From the NCBI GenBank assembly GCA_965237565.1, contig OZ250145.1:620001-684000 (forward strand): DNA of 64,000 nucleotides, written 5' to 3'. The notes below the pieces were generated by a model. The model saw nothing but the letters and a program-made list of their open reading frames with translations. It searched no databases and was not told where the DNA came from. Of the stretch, positions 1 through 8,011 are shown piece after piece (position 1 is the first letter of the stretch; every line of letters starts with the position of its first letter). This DNA comes from JANQSP01 sp965237565. Its GTDB lineage: Bacteria; Bdellovibrionota; Bdellovibrionia; Bdellovibrionales; UBA1609. Made by a program: the position numbers and the translations under genes.

Positions 1-1
1 A

Positions 2-232
2 AACACAGTGAATGCATTGACCGTAAAAAGCGATAGTGAATTATTGGTGAAGCAATTGTCAGGTATTTATAAGGTGAAATCTGCAAACATCAAAGCCCTT
101 TATCAAAAATGCAAAGCTCTGGTGGAAAAAATTCCCGTTGTGGATTTTCAACATGTTTATCGAGAACAGAATCAAAAAGCTGATGAACTAGCTAATCTGA
201 TTTTGGATCAAATGAACACTCACAAAATATGA
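2..232 (+). CDS. RNase HI-like protein, C-terminal part (5' end outside window)
   Basis: The reading frame is open to the left edge of the window, so only the last ~76 residues are seen. They hold the SDSELLVKQLSG segment, in which the aspartate matches a catalytic residue of the RNase H fold, followed by KVK and the YREQNQKADELAN segment. This is the typical ending of the bacterial RNase HI / reverse-transcriptase-like family (RVT_3) that cuts the RNA strand of RNA-DNA hybrids. The stop lies about 40 bases before rnpB on the same strand. The GTG at position 8 is an internal codon, not a credible start. The family call is fairly safe; the exact substrate cannot be told from the fragment. Confidence 0.7.
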   Translation, partial: NTVNALTVKSDSELLVKQLSGIYKVKSANIKALYQKCKALVEKIPVVDFQHVYREQNQKADELANLILDQMNTHKI

Positions 233-273
233 AAAAAGTGGATTCTTTTTGTTGAGTGAGTTATGTTTGCACT

Positions 274-596
274 GGAGGATTTGTGGGTGTTCGCTCAGTT
301 TTTCGTGAACTGGGAGGAAAGTCCGGACTCCTTGTAGCGACGTAAAAGGTGAAAGTCTTTCCACTCGAAAAGAGTGAGGACTAGTGGAACAGAAAGTATA
401 TCCGGATCTTTTTTATAAAGATTGCTGGAGTGAAATCAGCTAAACTCTGCGTGGAGCAAGATCAAATAGAGAAGTGCCAAACATAGCTACAGTGTGATTC
501 TTCTGGGTTGATCGCATAGATAAATGAACACATCCTCTTGTTGTTTTTACTGGTTGGACAAGAGTAGACAGAATCTGGCTTATAACAAATCCTCTT
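274..596 (+). ncRNA. rnpB: RNase P RNA, class A
   Basis: The sequence carries the universal P4 5' strand (GAGGAAAGTCCGG, near 311) and its partner CAGAATCTGGCTTAT near 569. It also has GGAGCAAGATCAAATAGAG near 453, matching the GGAGCAAGGCCAAATAGG segment of E. coli, and a GATAAATGAAC segment near 519. The outer P1 helix is a perfect 10-bp pair: GAGGATTTGT at 275-284 with ACAAATCCTC at 585-594, which sets the ends. Length about 320 nt. The RNA is the catalytic part of RNase P, which removes tRNA 5' leaders. In P4, the E. coli G-C pairs are partly replaced by A-U or G-U pairs. No clear Rho-independent terminator follows. Confidence 0.96.
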
Positions 597-665
597 AACC
601 GGTTGTCTGATGATGAGAAAGTGACTGATCAAGTACCTTGCTTCGTCTGTAGTTTCTTTGCTTGC

Positions 666-1196
666 TTATTGCTCTTCCACTGTCTTCGGTTCTTTGGATT
701 CAAAAGGACTGCCTTTTTCTTCAATCCCTATTTCAGAGTTCTCCCCAAAATCTTTTTGTGATTGATCAAAAAGCAAGGCAATCGGCTCCTTTAATATGAC
801 ATTTGTGTGTTTTGCTCGCATACTGGATACGATCCACACTTCGTTACCCATTTCAAATGATTTCGAATGACTGCGTTTCATTAGGGCAGTGCCTTCAACT
901 GTGACATCTACATTTTTTTTGTCAGTAAAAGAATATTGAAATAAGACCTTGATTTGATCTCTTTTGTCGGTGGATTTAGTGGACAATTTGTGAAATTGAA
1001 TGTTCTCATTATCTTCCGTCAAATTGGTTTGAATCATTGTTTTTAATTGGTCTTGTAGAGACGTGTAAAGCCACCGAGGATGATCTGCTTTTCTGTAAAA
1101 AAGAAACCAAGTGCTGATGAGAAAAATAAAAAAGAGGAAAATAGATAATAGTCGAAAACGGTAGAGCTTTAAATTCTTAAAAGAAAATTGCTTCAT
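666..1196 (-). CDS. Hypothetical protein with one N-terminal membrane segment
   Basis: This 176-residue protein is not recognised. Residues 15-34 form one strongly hydrophobic segment after a basic start (KQFSFKNLKLYRFR), so it is probably a signal anchor with the rest in the periplasm. The soluble part (about 40-176) is mixed alpha/beta in character and ends in a charged, glutamate-rich tail. It is convergent with rnpB and lies alone on the minus strand. No catalytic motif is visible. Codon use looks ordinary for the window. Confidence 0.55.
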   Translation of the reverse strand: MKQFSFKNLKLYRFRLLSIFLFFIFLISTWFLFYRKADHPRWLYTSLQDQLKTMIQTNLTEDNENIQFHKLSTKSTDKRDQIKVLFQYSFTDKKNVDVTVEGTALMKRSHSKSFEMGNEVWIVSSMRAKHTNVILKEPIALLFDQSQKDFGENSEIGIEEKGSPFESKEPKTVEEQ

Positions 1197-1512
1197 ATCG
1201 CGCTGAGTATGAACGTTTTGGGACTATAAAGCAAGTTCAGAAAATCTTCTAGCAGAACAAAGTGAGAATCTTGCAAGTCCGAATAAACTTTGTTTTTCTC
1301 TCTCATTTTTTCATTTCCCATCGCAGTTTTTCACTCAAACGAGCAAGGGATGATAATTCTGACAAGACTCTTCTCTCTCACGAGCAAGGGATGATAATTC
1401 TGGCAAGACTCTTCTCTCTCACGAGCAAGGGATGATAATTCTGGCAAGACTCTTCTTTCCTTTTTGCAGAGAGCTGTTTTTATGATAAATCTCATTTAAA
1501 AGGGAATAAATT
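1197..1512. other. Intergenic region upstream of the leucine-degradation cluster
   Basis: No gene is seen in these 316 bases. They hold three tandem copies of a 41-bp unit (listed separately) and, just before the TTG start of the next gene, the AT-rich stretch TTTTATGATAAATCTCATTT and a ribosome-binding site AAAAGGGA about 7 bases from the start. The divergent promoters of the flanking genes should lie here, but no -35/-10 pair is convincing. Confidence 0.6.
1340..1456. repeat. 41-bp direct tandem repeat, about 2.9 copies
   Basis: Unit 1 is 1340-1380, unit 2 is 1381-1421 and the partial unit 3 is 1422-1456. Each starts CGAGCAAGGGATGATAATTC and continues TGRCAAGACTCTTCTCTC. Units 1 and 2 differ by one base (A/G at the second position after TG). 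There are no spacers, so it is not a CRISPR array. The units contain in-frame stops and do not look coding. Confidence 0.9.
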
Positions 1513-3111
1513 TTGGTTTTAGCAACAAAAATAGATACGCACTCTGAGAGTTTCCTGCAAAATTTTCAGTTTATGAAGCAACAAGTAATGGAATTGAAAA
1601 AAGCTTTAAAACAAGCTCGTTTGGGAGGAGGTACTGAGAACCAAAAGCGTCATAAGCTGAGAAACAAATATTTGGCTAGAGAAAGAATCGAAAATCTCAA
1701 AGATTCTGAAACCTCTTTTCTTGAGTTTTCAGCTTTGGCAGGAAAAGCTGTATACAAGGAAATTCTTCCCTCAGCGGGTATTCTTACTGGTGTTATCATC
1801 ATTCAAGGCCGTCCCTGTGTGGTGATTGCCAATGATGCGACGGTAAAGGGGGGTACGTATTTTCCCATGACAATAAAAAAGCATCTTCGTGCTCAAGAAA
1901 TTGCCTTAGAAAATCATCTGCCTTGCATTTACTTAGTGGATAGCGGAGGGGCTTATTTGCCCTATCAAGATCAGGTGTTTCCAGATCGAGAACATTTTGG
2001 AAGAATTTTTTATAATCAAGTTCGCATGTCGGCGAAAGGCATTGCACAAATTTCTGTGGTGCTGGGTCATTGCATTGCCGGAGGGGCTTATGTGCCTGCC
2101 CTGTCGGATGAAAATATCATTGTAAAAGGCAATGGCACAATTTTTTTAGGAGGTCCTCCCCTAGTGGAGGCAGCTACAGGAGAAAAAGTAGAAGCCCAGG
2201 AATTGGGAGGAGCTGATGTGCACACTTCTCTTTCTGGAGTGAGTGATTACATGGCTGAAGACGAAGATTCTGCTTTACAAAAAGTTAGAGAAATTGTGTT
2301 GCACTTGGGCAGGATAAAAAAACAATCACTACCCTGCCAAGAAAATCGTAGTCCTTTGTATTCTCCGGAAGAGATGTACGGAGTGATTCCCTTTGATTTA
2401 AAGAAAACTTTCGATATGAAAGAAATGATAGCTCGTTTGGTCGATGGTTCTGAGTTCTTTGAATTTAAAGAAAACTACGGCAGAACTTTGGTAACAGGTT
2501 GGGCTCATATCTGTGGCTTTCCAGTGGGCGTGCTGGCCAACAATGGAGTGTTGTTGAGTGAGTCTGCCTTAAAGGCAACACATTTTATAGATCTTTGTGA
2601 TCAAAGGGGCACTCCTCTTTTATTTTTGCAAAATATTGTGGGGTTTATGGTGGGCAAAAAATATGAAAATGAGGGAATCACAAAGCAAGGAGCCAAAATG
2701 GTGTCGGCTGTGAGTTTGGCTCGTGTTCCCAAGTTCACTGTCATCATGGGGGCTTCTTATGGAGCCGGTAATTATGGAATGTGTGGGAGGGCTTATCAAC
2801 CTCGTCAGCTTTGGATATGGCCTTCTGCTCGTATCGCTGTAATGGGAGGAACACAAGCACAAAAGGTTCTCAGTACTGTGAAAACGCGATCCAAAAAAAA
2901 AGAGAAACATTCGTCAGAATCTTCCAAAGAACATTCAGAATCTCTCATCGAGCAATACGATCGCCAAAGTTCTGCCTATTACTCAACAGCTCGTTTGTGG
3001 GATGATGGTCTGATTGATCCTATAGATACAAGAAGGGTCGTAGCACTTGGAATAGATGCTTCTTTGCATGCTCCTTTGAAGCCTAGGTTGAAAGGCATTT
3101 ACCGAATGTGA
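1513..3111 (+). CDS. mccB: Methylcrotonyl-CoA carboxylase, carboxyltransferase (beta) subunit
   Basis: The 532-residue protein has the full acyl-CoA carboxyltransferase layout: N-terminal crotonase-like half (about 40-300) and C-terminal half (about 310-530). Motifs include NDATVKGGTYFPMT (107-120), LVDSGGAYLP, FPDREHFGRIFYNQ, AGGAYVPALSDE and GTIFLGGPPLVEAATGE, which fit the methylcrotonyl-CoA type better than the propionyl-CoA type. It transfers carboxyl from biotin to 3-methylcrotonyl-CoA in leucine breakdown. The TTG start follows AAAAGGGA by 7 bases. It opens a run of same-strand genes (hydratase, biotin carboxylase, biotin carrier, HMG-CoA lyase) that together make the lower leucine pathway. 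A charged insert (about residues 458-475, KTRSKKKEKHSSESSKEHSE) may be lineage specific. Confidence 0.92.
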   Translation: MVLATKIDTHSESFLQNFQFMKQQVMELKKALKQARLGGGTENQKRHKLRNKYLARERIENLKDSETSFLEFSALAGKAVYKEILPSAGILTGVIIIQGRPCVVIANDATVKGGTYFPMTIKKHLRAQEIALENHLPCIYLVDSGGAYLPYQDQVFPDREHFGRIFYNQVRMSAKGIAQISVVLGHCIAGGAYVPALSDENIIVKGNGTIFLGGPPLVEAATGEKVEAQELGGADVHTSLSGVSDYMAEDEDSALQKVREIVLHLGRIKKQSLPCQENRSPLYSPEEMYGVIPFDLKKTFDMKEMIARLVDGSEFFEFKENYGRTLVTGWAHICGFPVGVLANNGVLLSESALKATHFIDLCDQRGTPLLFLQNIVGFMVGKKYENEGITKQGAKMVSAVSLARVPKFTVIMGASYGAGNYGMCGRAYQPRQLWIWPSARIAVMGGTQAQKVLSTVKTRSKKKEKHSSESSKEHSESLIEQYDRQSSAYYSTARLWDDGLIDPIDTRRVVALGIDASLHAPLKPRLKGIYRM

Positions 3112-3121
3112 GGTTGTTAGA

Positions 3122-3889
3122 ATGAGTTCAGTTGTTCAGTTTCAAAAAAAAGAAGGAATTGCTTCTCTCACTTTAGATCGTCCAGAGAAAAGAAATGCCC
3201 TCAATCCAGAACTCATCAATGCTTTGCGATCTGCTTTTCGAGATATTGAATCAGATCCTTCTTTAAAAGCTGTTGTTTTGTCTGGTGCAGGAAAATCTTT
3301 TTGCAGTGGTGCGGATTTACATTGGTTAAAGGATGACAAACTCTTTAGTAAAAAAGAAGTTGCGTCTTTATTTTCCCTTTATAAAGCTGTCAAAGATTGC
3401 CCCATTCCTGTCATTGCTTTGGCACATCATTTTGTTGTGGGAGGGGGATTGGGGCTTCTCTCTGCTTGTGATATTGCGATCGTTGAAAAGGACACACAGT
3501 TCCGATTCAGCGAAACCCATCTGGGCTTGGTGCCTTCAGTGATTAGCCCTTTTGTTTTGCGGAAAATCTCTCTATCTTGGGCTAGTTTTTTCATGTTGAC
3601 AGCTATGCCTTTTTCAGCAAAAAAGGCTCTCGAAATATCTTTGGTGCATTTTGTTGGTTCACAAAGTGAATGCAATGAATTTTTGAAAAAAATATTGAAG
3701 CAATTTGATTTGTTAGATCAAAAAGCCGTTTCAAAAACAAAAAAATTGTTGAATACTATCTATTTAAGTCCAGTGGAAAAAGTCAAAACTCAATGTGTGA
3801 AGATCATCCATGAAGCCAGAAAAGAGGCTGAGACCAAAAAGAGAATTCAATCGTTGTTGGGTTCTATGTCTAACCAAAAAGAGGAATAA
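3122..3889 (+). CDS. Enoyl-CoA hydratase/isomerase family, probable methylglutaconyl-CoA hydratase
   Basis: A 255-residue crotonase-fold protein. It shows the N-terminal LDRPEKRNALNPELI motif, the oxyanion-hole segment GKSFCSGADLHWLKD and the GGGLGLLSACDIAI segment followed by FSETHLGLVPSVISPFV. The start is ATG 3122, with GTGAGG eight bases upstream overlapping the mccB stop. It sits between the two carboxylase subunits, which is the usual place of the hydratase (LiuC type) acting on 3-methylglutaconyl-CoA between the carboxylase and HMG-CoA lyase. The specific substrate is inferred from this context; the fold call is firm. Confidence 0.85.
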   Translation: MSSVVQFQKKEGIASLTLDRPEKRNALNPELINALRSAFRDIESDPSLKAVVLSGAGKSFCSGADLHWLKDDKLFSKKEVASLFSLYKAVKDCPIPVIALAHHFVVGGGLGLLSACDIAIVEKDTQFRFSETHLGLVPSVISPFVLRKISLSWASFFMLTAMPFSAKKALEISLVHFVGSQSECNEFLKKILKQFDLLDQKAVSKTKKLLNTIYLSPVEKVKTQCVKIIHEARKEAETKKRIQSLLGSMSNQKEE

Positions 3890-3892
3890 TAA

Positions 3893-5365
3893 GTGCAAAA
3901 AGCGATTCATAAGGTGGCTATTGCGAATCGTGGAGAGATTGCTCTTCGTTTATTGCTAGCCTGTCGTGAAATGGGACTAAAGACAGTCTTGCTTTATTCT
4001 TCGGCGGATCGCGAGAGCAAAGCTTTTCGAATGAGCGAAGAAAAAATATTCATCGGCCCGGGGGACCCTGTCAAAAGTTACTTGAATGTTTCTGCTGTTG
4101 TGGAAGGAGCTTTGAGTGCAGGTGCGGATGCACTTCATCCGGGTTATGGTTTTTTATCCGAGAGTGCAGATTTGGCAAAAGCCTGTGAAGAAAAGGGAGT
4201 GGTGTTTATCGGTCCTCCCATTTCTTGTTTGGAATTATTTGGAGATAAAGTTTTGTCTCGTCGTCACGCTATTTCCTGTGGAGTACCTGTACTCCCTGCG
4301 AGTAGCAAGGAAGATCCTTCGGAGTTGCTGAGAGAAGCAAAACGAATAGGCTTTCCAGTCATTTTGAAATCAAGGCTAGGCGGAGGAGGAAGGGGACTCA
4401 GAGTCATTTCCTCGGAAAAGCAGTGGGCGGAAGCTCTTCGTTCAGCAAAGAGAGAAACAAAGTCATCCTTTGCTTCGACAAAAATTTTTGTAGAAAAATA
4501 TTTGGATAGAGCCAAACACATAGAAGTGCAAATTTTTGCTGATTCTAGCGGAAAAATGCATTATCTTTTTGATAGAGATTGTTCAGTTCAAAGAAAACAC
4601 CAAAAAATTATTGAAGAAGCTCCCAGCTTGATTCCAACAAAAATTCAAAAAGAGATGGCTTCGGCAGCGGTTGAGCTCTTTCGTTCTGTTCGTTATGTGC
4701 AAGCTGGTACGGTAGAGTTTTTATACCAAGATGAAAAATTTTATTTTATGGAGGTAAATCCAAGATTACAAGTCGAGAGCTCTGTCACAGAAATGATTTT
4801 GGGAGTGGATCTTGTGAAGGCACAAATTTTAACTGCCAGCAATTACTCTTGCTTTGTGAATACTTCTCTTTTTCATCCTAGGGGACATAGTATTGAGTGT
4901 CGCATCTATACAGAGGATGTGAAAAAAGGAGTCCCCCTTTTTGGTCGTTTGGGCTCTTGTGTTTTGGCTCATGGAGTGAATCGTCGTTTTGATATGGGCT
5001 TTGAATCAGGAGATAAGATTCCAGAATTTTATGACTCTATGATTGGGAAAATTGTTGTGTGGGATGAAAATCGCACGCGGGCTTTAGCAAAAATGAAATC
5101 TGCCTTAAGTGAAACGATTATATTTGGCTTAAAAACAAATCTCAATTTTTTACAAGATATCATCGTAGATAATGTATTTATAGAAGCTAGGGTAGAAACC
5201 AGTTTCATAGAGCGTTCTTTTCTTAAAACTTGGCAGGAACCAGAAGTCGGTTCATTGGATGCAAAATTGGTCAAAGTGGTTCGCAATCATTTTTCTAGGA
5301 ACCGATCTTTTTCTAGTAGAGAACAAAGGGGATCTTTCGATCCATGGAAGCATTTTTCGAAGTGA
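3893..5365 (+). CDS. mccA: Methylcrotonyl-CoA carboxylase alpha subunit, biotin carboxylase part
   Basis: The 490-residue product has the biotin carboxylase N-domain (VAIANRGEIALRLLLACREMG; HPGYGFLSE), an ATP-grasp domain with a glycine-rich loop (KSRLGGGGRGLR, about 157-168) and the metal/catalytic segment MEVNPRLQVE (about 285-294), and the C-terminal biotin carboxylase domain. It carboxylates biotin using ATP and bicarbonate. The start is GTG 3893 with GAGGA upstream, 3 bases after the hydratase stop. The frame ends with SFDPWKHFSK, where family members continue through a linker into the biotin carrier domain; here that domain is in another frame (next entry). A single extra T in T5 at 5353-5357 would explain the break, so this may be a 5' part of a frameshifted gene. 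Confidence 0.88.
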   Translation: MQKAIHKVAIANRGEIALRLLLACREMGLKTVLLYSSADRESKAFRMSEEKIFIGPGDPVKSYLNVSAVVEGALSAGADALHPGYGFLSESADLAKACEEKGVVFIGPPISCLELFGDKVLSRRHAISCGVPVLPASSKEDPSELLREAKRIGFPVILKSRLGGGGRGLRVISSEKQWAEALRSAKRETKSSFASTKIFVEKYLDRAKHIEVQIFADSSGKMHYLFDRDCSVQRKHQKIIEEAPSLIPTKIQKEMASAAVELFRSVRYVQAGTVEFLYQDEKFYFMEVNPRLQVESSVTEMILGVDLVKAQILTASNYSCFVNTSLFHPRGHSIECRIYTEDVKKGVPLFGRLGSCVLAHGVNRRFDMGFESGDKIPEFYDSMIGKIVVWDENRTRALAKMKSALSETIIFGLKTNLNFLQDIIVDNVFIEARVETSFIERSFLKTWQEPEVGSLDAKLVKVVRNHFSRNRSFSSREQRGSFDPWKHFSK

Positions 5366-5375
5366 TGGATTTGCG

Positions 5376-5741
5376 ATGAAGAAAATAGAAGCCATTATTG
5401 GTGACGAGGTCTTTCACATTTGTGCGGAACAAGTGAAAGGATGTATTTGGTTTCACTTAAAGGGGCGTTTATTTGTTATGGATAAAAATCCTAAGGAGTT
5501 GAGGACTCTTCGACAAAAAAAAGAAAAAAGAAATTCCATTTTGTCTCCTATGCCAGGGAAGATTATGGAAATTTTTATAAGAGAAGGGGAAAAAGTTGAA
5601 GAAAATCAAGCTTTGCTCGTTCTTTCTGCTATGAAAATGGAATATACTTTAAGGGCTCCTCATGTGGGTGTTATAAAGTCTCTAAAAGTGAGTAAAGACG
5701 AATTGGTTTCTGCCGATCAGGAGCTTTTGTTCATTTCTTAA
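5376..5741 (+). CDS. Biotin carboxyl carrier domain of methylcrotonyl-CoA carboxylase (separate frame)
   Basis: If started at ATG 5376 this is a 121-residue biotinyl protein with the attachment motif SAMKMEYTL (lysine about residue 86) and SPMPGKIMEIFIREGEKVEENQ before it. It carries biotin between the carboxylase and carboxyltransferase sites. No ribosome-binding site precedes ATG 5376. Reading the same frame upstream gives FRSDGFAMKKIEAIIGDEV, which joins smoothly to the DPWKHF end of the biotin carboxylase frame if one T of the T5 run at 5353-5357 is dropped. It may thus be the 3' part of a broken or frameshifted mccA rather than a true separate gene. HMG-CoA lyase follows 15 bases on. Confidence 0.8.
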   Translation: MKKIEAIIGDEVFHICAEQVKGCIWFHLKGRLFVMDKNPKELRTLRQKKEKRNSILSPMPGKIMEIFIREGEKVEENQALLVLSAMKMEYTLRAPHVGVIKSLKVSKDELVSADQELLFIS

Positions 5742-5756
5742 CCAAGGGGTTTGATG

Positions 5757-6671
5757 ATGTTGGTTTCCCATATTGTGGAAGTGGGTTTGCGGGATGGTCT
5801 GCAAAATGAATCTATTGATTTATCTCTAAAGAATCGCTACGAACTTGTGAAAAAACTCTCTTTGGCAGGACTCAGAAGGATTGAGTTGGGGTCTTTTGTT
5901 TCTCCAACAGCCCTTCCCCAAATGAAAGTGACACCCCAGTTGGCAAAGAAAATTTTGCTTCACCAAGGGAAAGGCTTGCTACCGAAAAATATTTGCTATT
6001 CTGCTTTTGTTCCCAATGTAATCGGTTTTGAAAAGGCAATTGACTGCGGTCTAAAAGAAGTTGCTATTTTTGTTTCTTGTACAGAATCTTTTTCAAAAAA
6101 AAATATTAATATGAGTGTAAAAGAAAGTTTGAAAAATTTGAACACAATTGGCCATAGAGCTAGAAGCCTAAAAATAAAAGTGAGAGGATACCTTAGCGCT
6201 AGTTTCGGTTGCCCTTATGAAGGTCGAGTGCTTCCCAAAAGAGTAGCCGTTTTGGCCGATCAAATGATGCAAGAGGGGATTTTTGAATTATCTTTGAGTG
6301 ACACCATTGGAGTAGCTAGCTTTTCAGATGTAGTAAAGGTAATGAATGAAGTTCAAAAAAAAGTTTCTGTAAAAAAATTGGCCTTGCATTTTCACAATAC
6401 AAGGGGGATGGCTTTGGCAAATGTGGTTGCCGGTTTTCAAAGCGGTGTTCGGGTTTTTGATTCTAGTATAGGAGGTCTAGGCGGTTGTCCTTACGCTCCC
6501 GGAGCGAGTGGAAATCTGGCTACAGAAGATCTTGTGTATTTATTGGAAGGCATGGGGGTTCGGACAAATGTAGAACTTCAAAAACTCATTAGAACTACAA
6601 AATTTTTGGAGAAACAATTGAAAAGGTCTTTACCTTCTAATGTTTCAGTTGCTGGCTTGCCAAAGTTTTGA
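5757..6671 (+). CDS. mvaB: Hydroxymethylglutaryl-CoA lyase
   Basis: A TIM-barrel enzyme of about 304 residues, cleaving HMG-CoA into acetyl-CoA and acetoacetate, the last step of leucine catabolism. It begins VEVGLRDGLQNE (metal and substrate aspartate region), has ALHFHNTRGMALAN (metal-binding histidines), and the diagnostic GGLGGCPYAPGASGNLATED loop with the catalytic cysteine near residue 242. Three possible starts lie in a row (TTG 5751, ATG 5754, ATG 5757); AAGGGG at 5744-5749 is best spaced for ATG 5757. The last residues SNVSVAGLPKF match the usual C terminus. It is the last gene of the leucine cluster. Confidence 0.92.
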   Translation: MLVSHIVEVGLRDGLQNESIDLSLKNRYELVKKLSLAGLRRIELGSFVSPTALPQMKVTPQLAKKILLHQGKGLLPKNICYSAFVPNVIGFEKAIDCGLKEVAIFVSCTESFSKKNINMSVKESLKNLNTIGHRARSLKIKVRGYLSASFGCPYEGRVLPKRVAVLADQMMQEGIFELSLSDTIGVASFSDVVKVMNEVQKKVSVKKLALHFHNTRGMALANVVAGFQSGVRVFDSSIGGLGGCPYAPGASGNLATEDLVYLLEGMGVRTNVELQKLIRTTKFLEKQLKRSLPSNVSVAGLPKF

Positions 6672-6731
6672 ATGGAGATGTGTTTGTGTAAAATGAGTAA
6701 ATATGATGTTTCTCTGAGCAAATGATTGATT

Positions 6732-7877
6732 ATGGTTCCAAAAAAAAAAGAAGAAAAGAAAAAGCTTTCTCCTAAAAATGCCATGCTTCTTGCCATTGAA
6801 GAAGCCAAAAAAGGTTTAGGCTTTGTGGAGCCCAACCCACCAGTGGCTTGTGTAATCCTAGATAAAAACCATCGTTTTTTGTCTTCCGGATACCACAAAA
6901 GATATGGAGGAGATCATGCAGAAGTTTGTGCCCTAAAAAGAGTGAAGGATAAGAGAAAATTAAAGGGAGCTCATGTGTTTGTCACCTTGGAGCCTTGCGG
7001 TCATCAAGGGAAAACACCGCCTTGTTCTTTAGCCCTTACAAAATATTCCATTCGATCTTTGGTTTATGGAGTGAAAGATCCAGTTGCCAAAGGAATGGGA
7101 TTAAAACATCTGCGAAAAAAAAAAATAGGAGTCTCTCGCTATCTTGGACTCCAAGATGAGTTGAGTGCTTTGGTAGAAATGTTTCATTTCAGTTTTCTAA
7201 ATAAAAGAAGTTTTGTGAGTTTGAAAATAGCTTCCAGTCTGGATGGAACCATTGCTTTAAGAGATGGAAGCAGTCGATGGATTACGGAAAAAAAGGCCCG
7301 TGAGCATGCTCACACTTTGCGAGCTTCTCACTCAGCAATCCTGATTGGCTGTAACACTTTGATGCAAGATGATCCTCGCTTGAATATTCGATTGAATCAA
7401 TTTAAAGGAAAAAAAAATAAAATTATCATTTTGGATCCACAGGGAAAAAGTCTTTCTTTTCTGCCAAAATCTCGTCTTCTAAAATTTCATTCGCCAGAAG
7501 CCGTCTTTGTTTGTTGTTCGCATGAACGAAGGTCTCATCTCTCAAGCACTTATGCACAGTTGAGATTTTTCAAACTTGATAAAAGATTGGAACATTTTTC
7601 TTTTGGGCTACTCAATCTTTTAGAAGAATTTTATCAAAAAGATCATATACAATCTATATTGGTAGAGGGAGGGGGAATTACTTTCTCTCAATTTCTGAAG
7701 CAAAAAATGTTTCAAAAACTTTATCTTTATCTGGCACCTGCTGTTTTGGGTGCTGGGATCAAGTGGTCTGAGCAATTTCACATCAAGGACTTGCAACAGG
7801 CTCTTTCAGTAGGTGCAGTGAGAGTGAAGCATATAGGTCCTGACCTACTTTTGGAAGCTAAGGGCAAGCGGGTATAG
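6732..7877 (+). CDS. ribD: Riboflavin biosynthesis deaminase/reductase
   Basis: This bifunctional protein of about 381 residues deaminates diaminohydroxyphosphoribosylaminopyrimidine and then reduces the product, the second and third steps of riboflavin synthesis. The N-terminal deaminase has the zinc motifs HAEVCALKRV (about 62) and TLEPCGHQGKTPPC (about 83). The C-terminal reductase (from about 160) has SLKIASSLDGTIALRDGSSRW, GCNTLMQDDPRLNIR and LVEGGG. A lysine-rich N terminus (PKKKEEKKKLS) is unusual. TTG 6726 lies two codons upstream in frame as an alternative start. No other rib genes are adjacent. The stop abuts tRNA-Val, which is on the opposite strand. Confidence 0.93.
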   Translation: MVPKKKEEKKKLSPKNAMLLAIEEAKKGLGFVEPNPPVACVILDKNHRFLSSGYHKRYGGDHAEVCALKRVKDKRKLKGAHVFVTLEPCGHQGKTPPCSLALTKYSIRSLVYGVKDPVAKGMGLKHLRKKKIGVSRYLGLQDELSALVEMFHFSFLNKRSFVSLKIASSLDGTIALRDGSSRWITEKKAREHAHTLRASHSAILIGCNTLMQDDPRLNIRLNQFKGKKNKIIILDPQGKSLSFLPKSRLLKFHSPEAVFVCCSHERRSHLSSTYAQLRFFKLDKRLEHFSFGLLNLLEEFYQKDHIQSILVEGGGITFSQFLKQKMFQKLYLYLAPAVLGAGIKWSEQFHIKDLQQALSVGAVRVKHIGPDLLLEAKGKRV

Positions 7878-7950
7878 TAGGAGGTGCCGGGATCGAACCG
7901 ACGACATCCACCTTGTAAGGGTGGCGCTCTACCAACTGAGCTAACCTCCT
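7878..7950 (-). tRNA. tRNA-Val (anticodon UAC)
   Basis: Read on the minus strand, the acceptor AGGAGGT pairs with ACCTCCT. The D arm is GCTCAGTTGGTAGAGC, the anticodon stem CCACC/GGTGG closes the loop CTTACAA (anticodon TAC), and the T arm is GTCGG-TTCGATC-CCGGC. The discriminator base is A. CCA is not encoded. The 3' end touches the ribD stop on the other strand. Confidence 0.97.
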
Positions 7951-8011
7951 AATGGAACGAGGAAAGGTTCCTATAATAAATTGGAACTGTTCTAGATAAA
8001 GATATAAGCAC

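Noticed and set aside
1340..1456. Possible CRISPR array from the 41-bp repeats
   Set aside because: The units are directly adjacent with no spacers and no cas genes are near.
2620..2910. Minus-strand ORF inside mccB and many like it
   Set aside because: Open frames opposite well-recognised genes without ribosome-binding sites or recognisable domains.
5259..5375. Upstream extension of the biotin carrier frame to 5259
   Set aside because: It overlaps the well-conserved end of the biotin carboxylase frame and its translation does not resemble the carboxylase family until FRSDGF.
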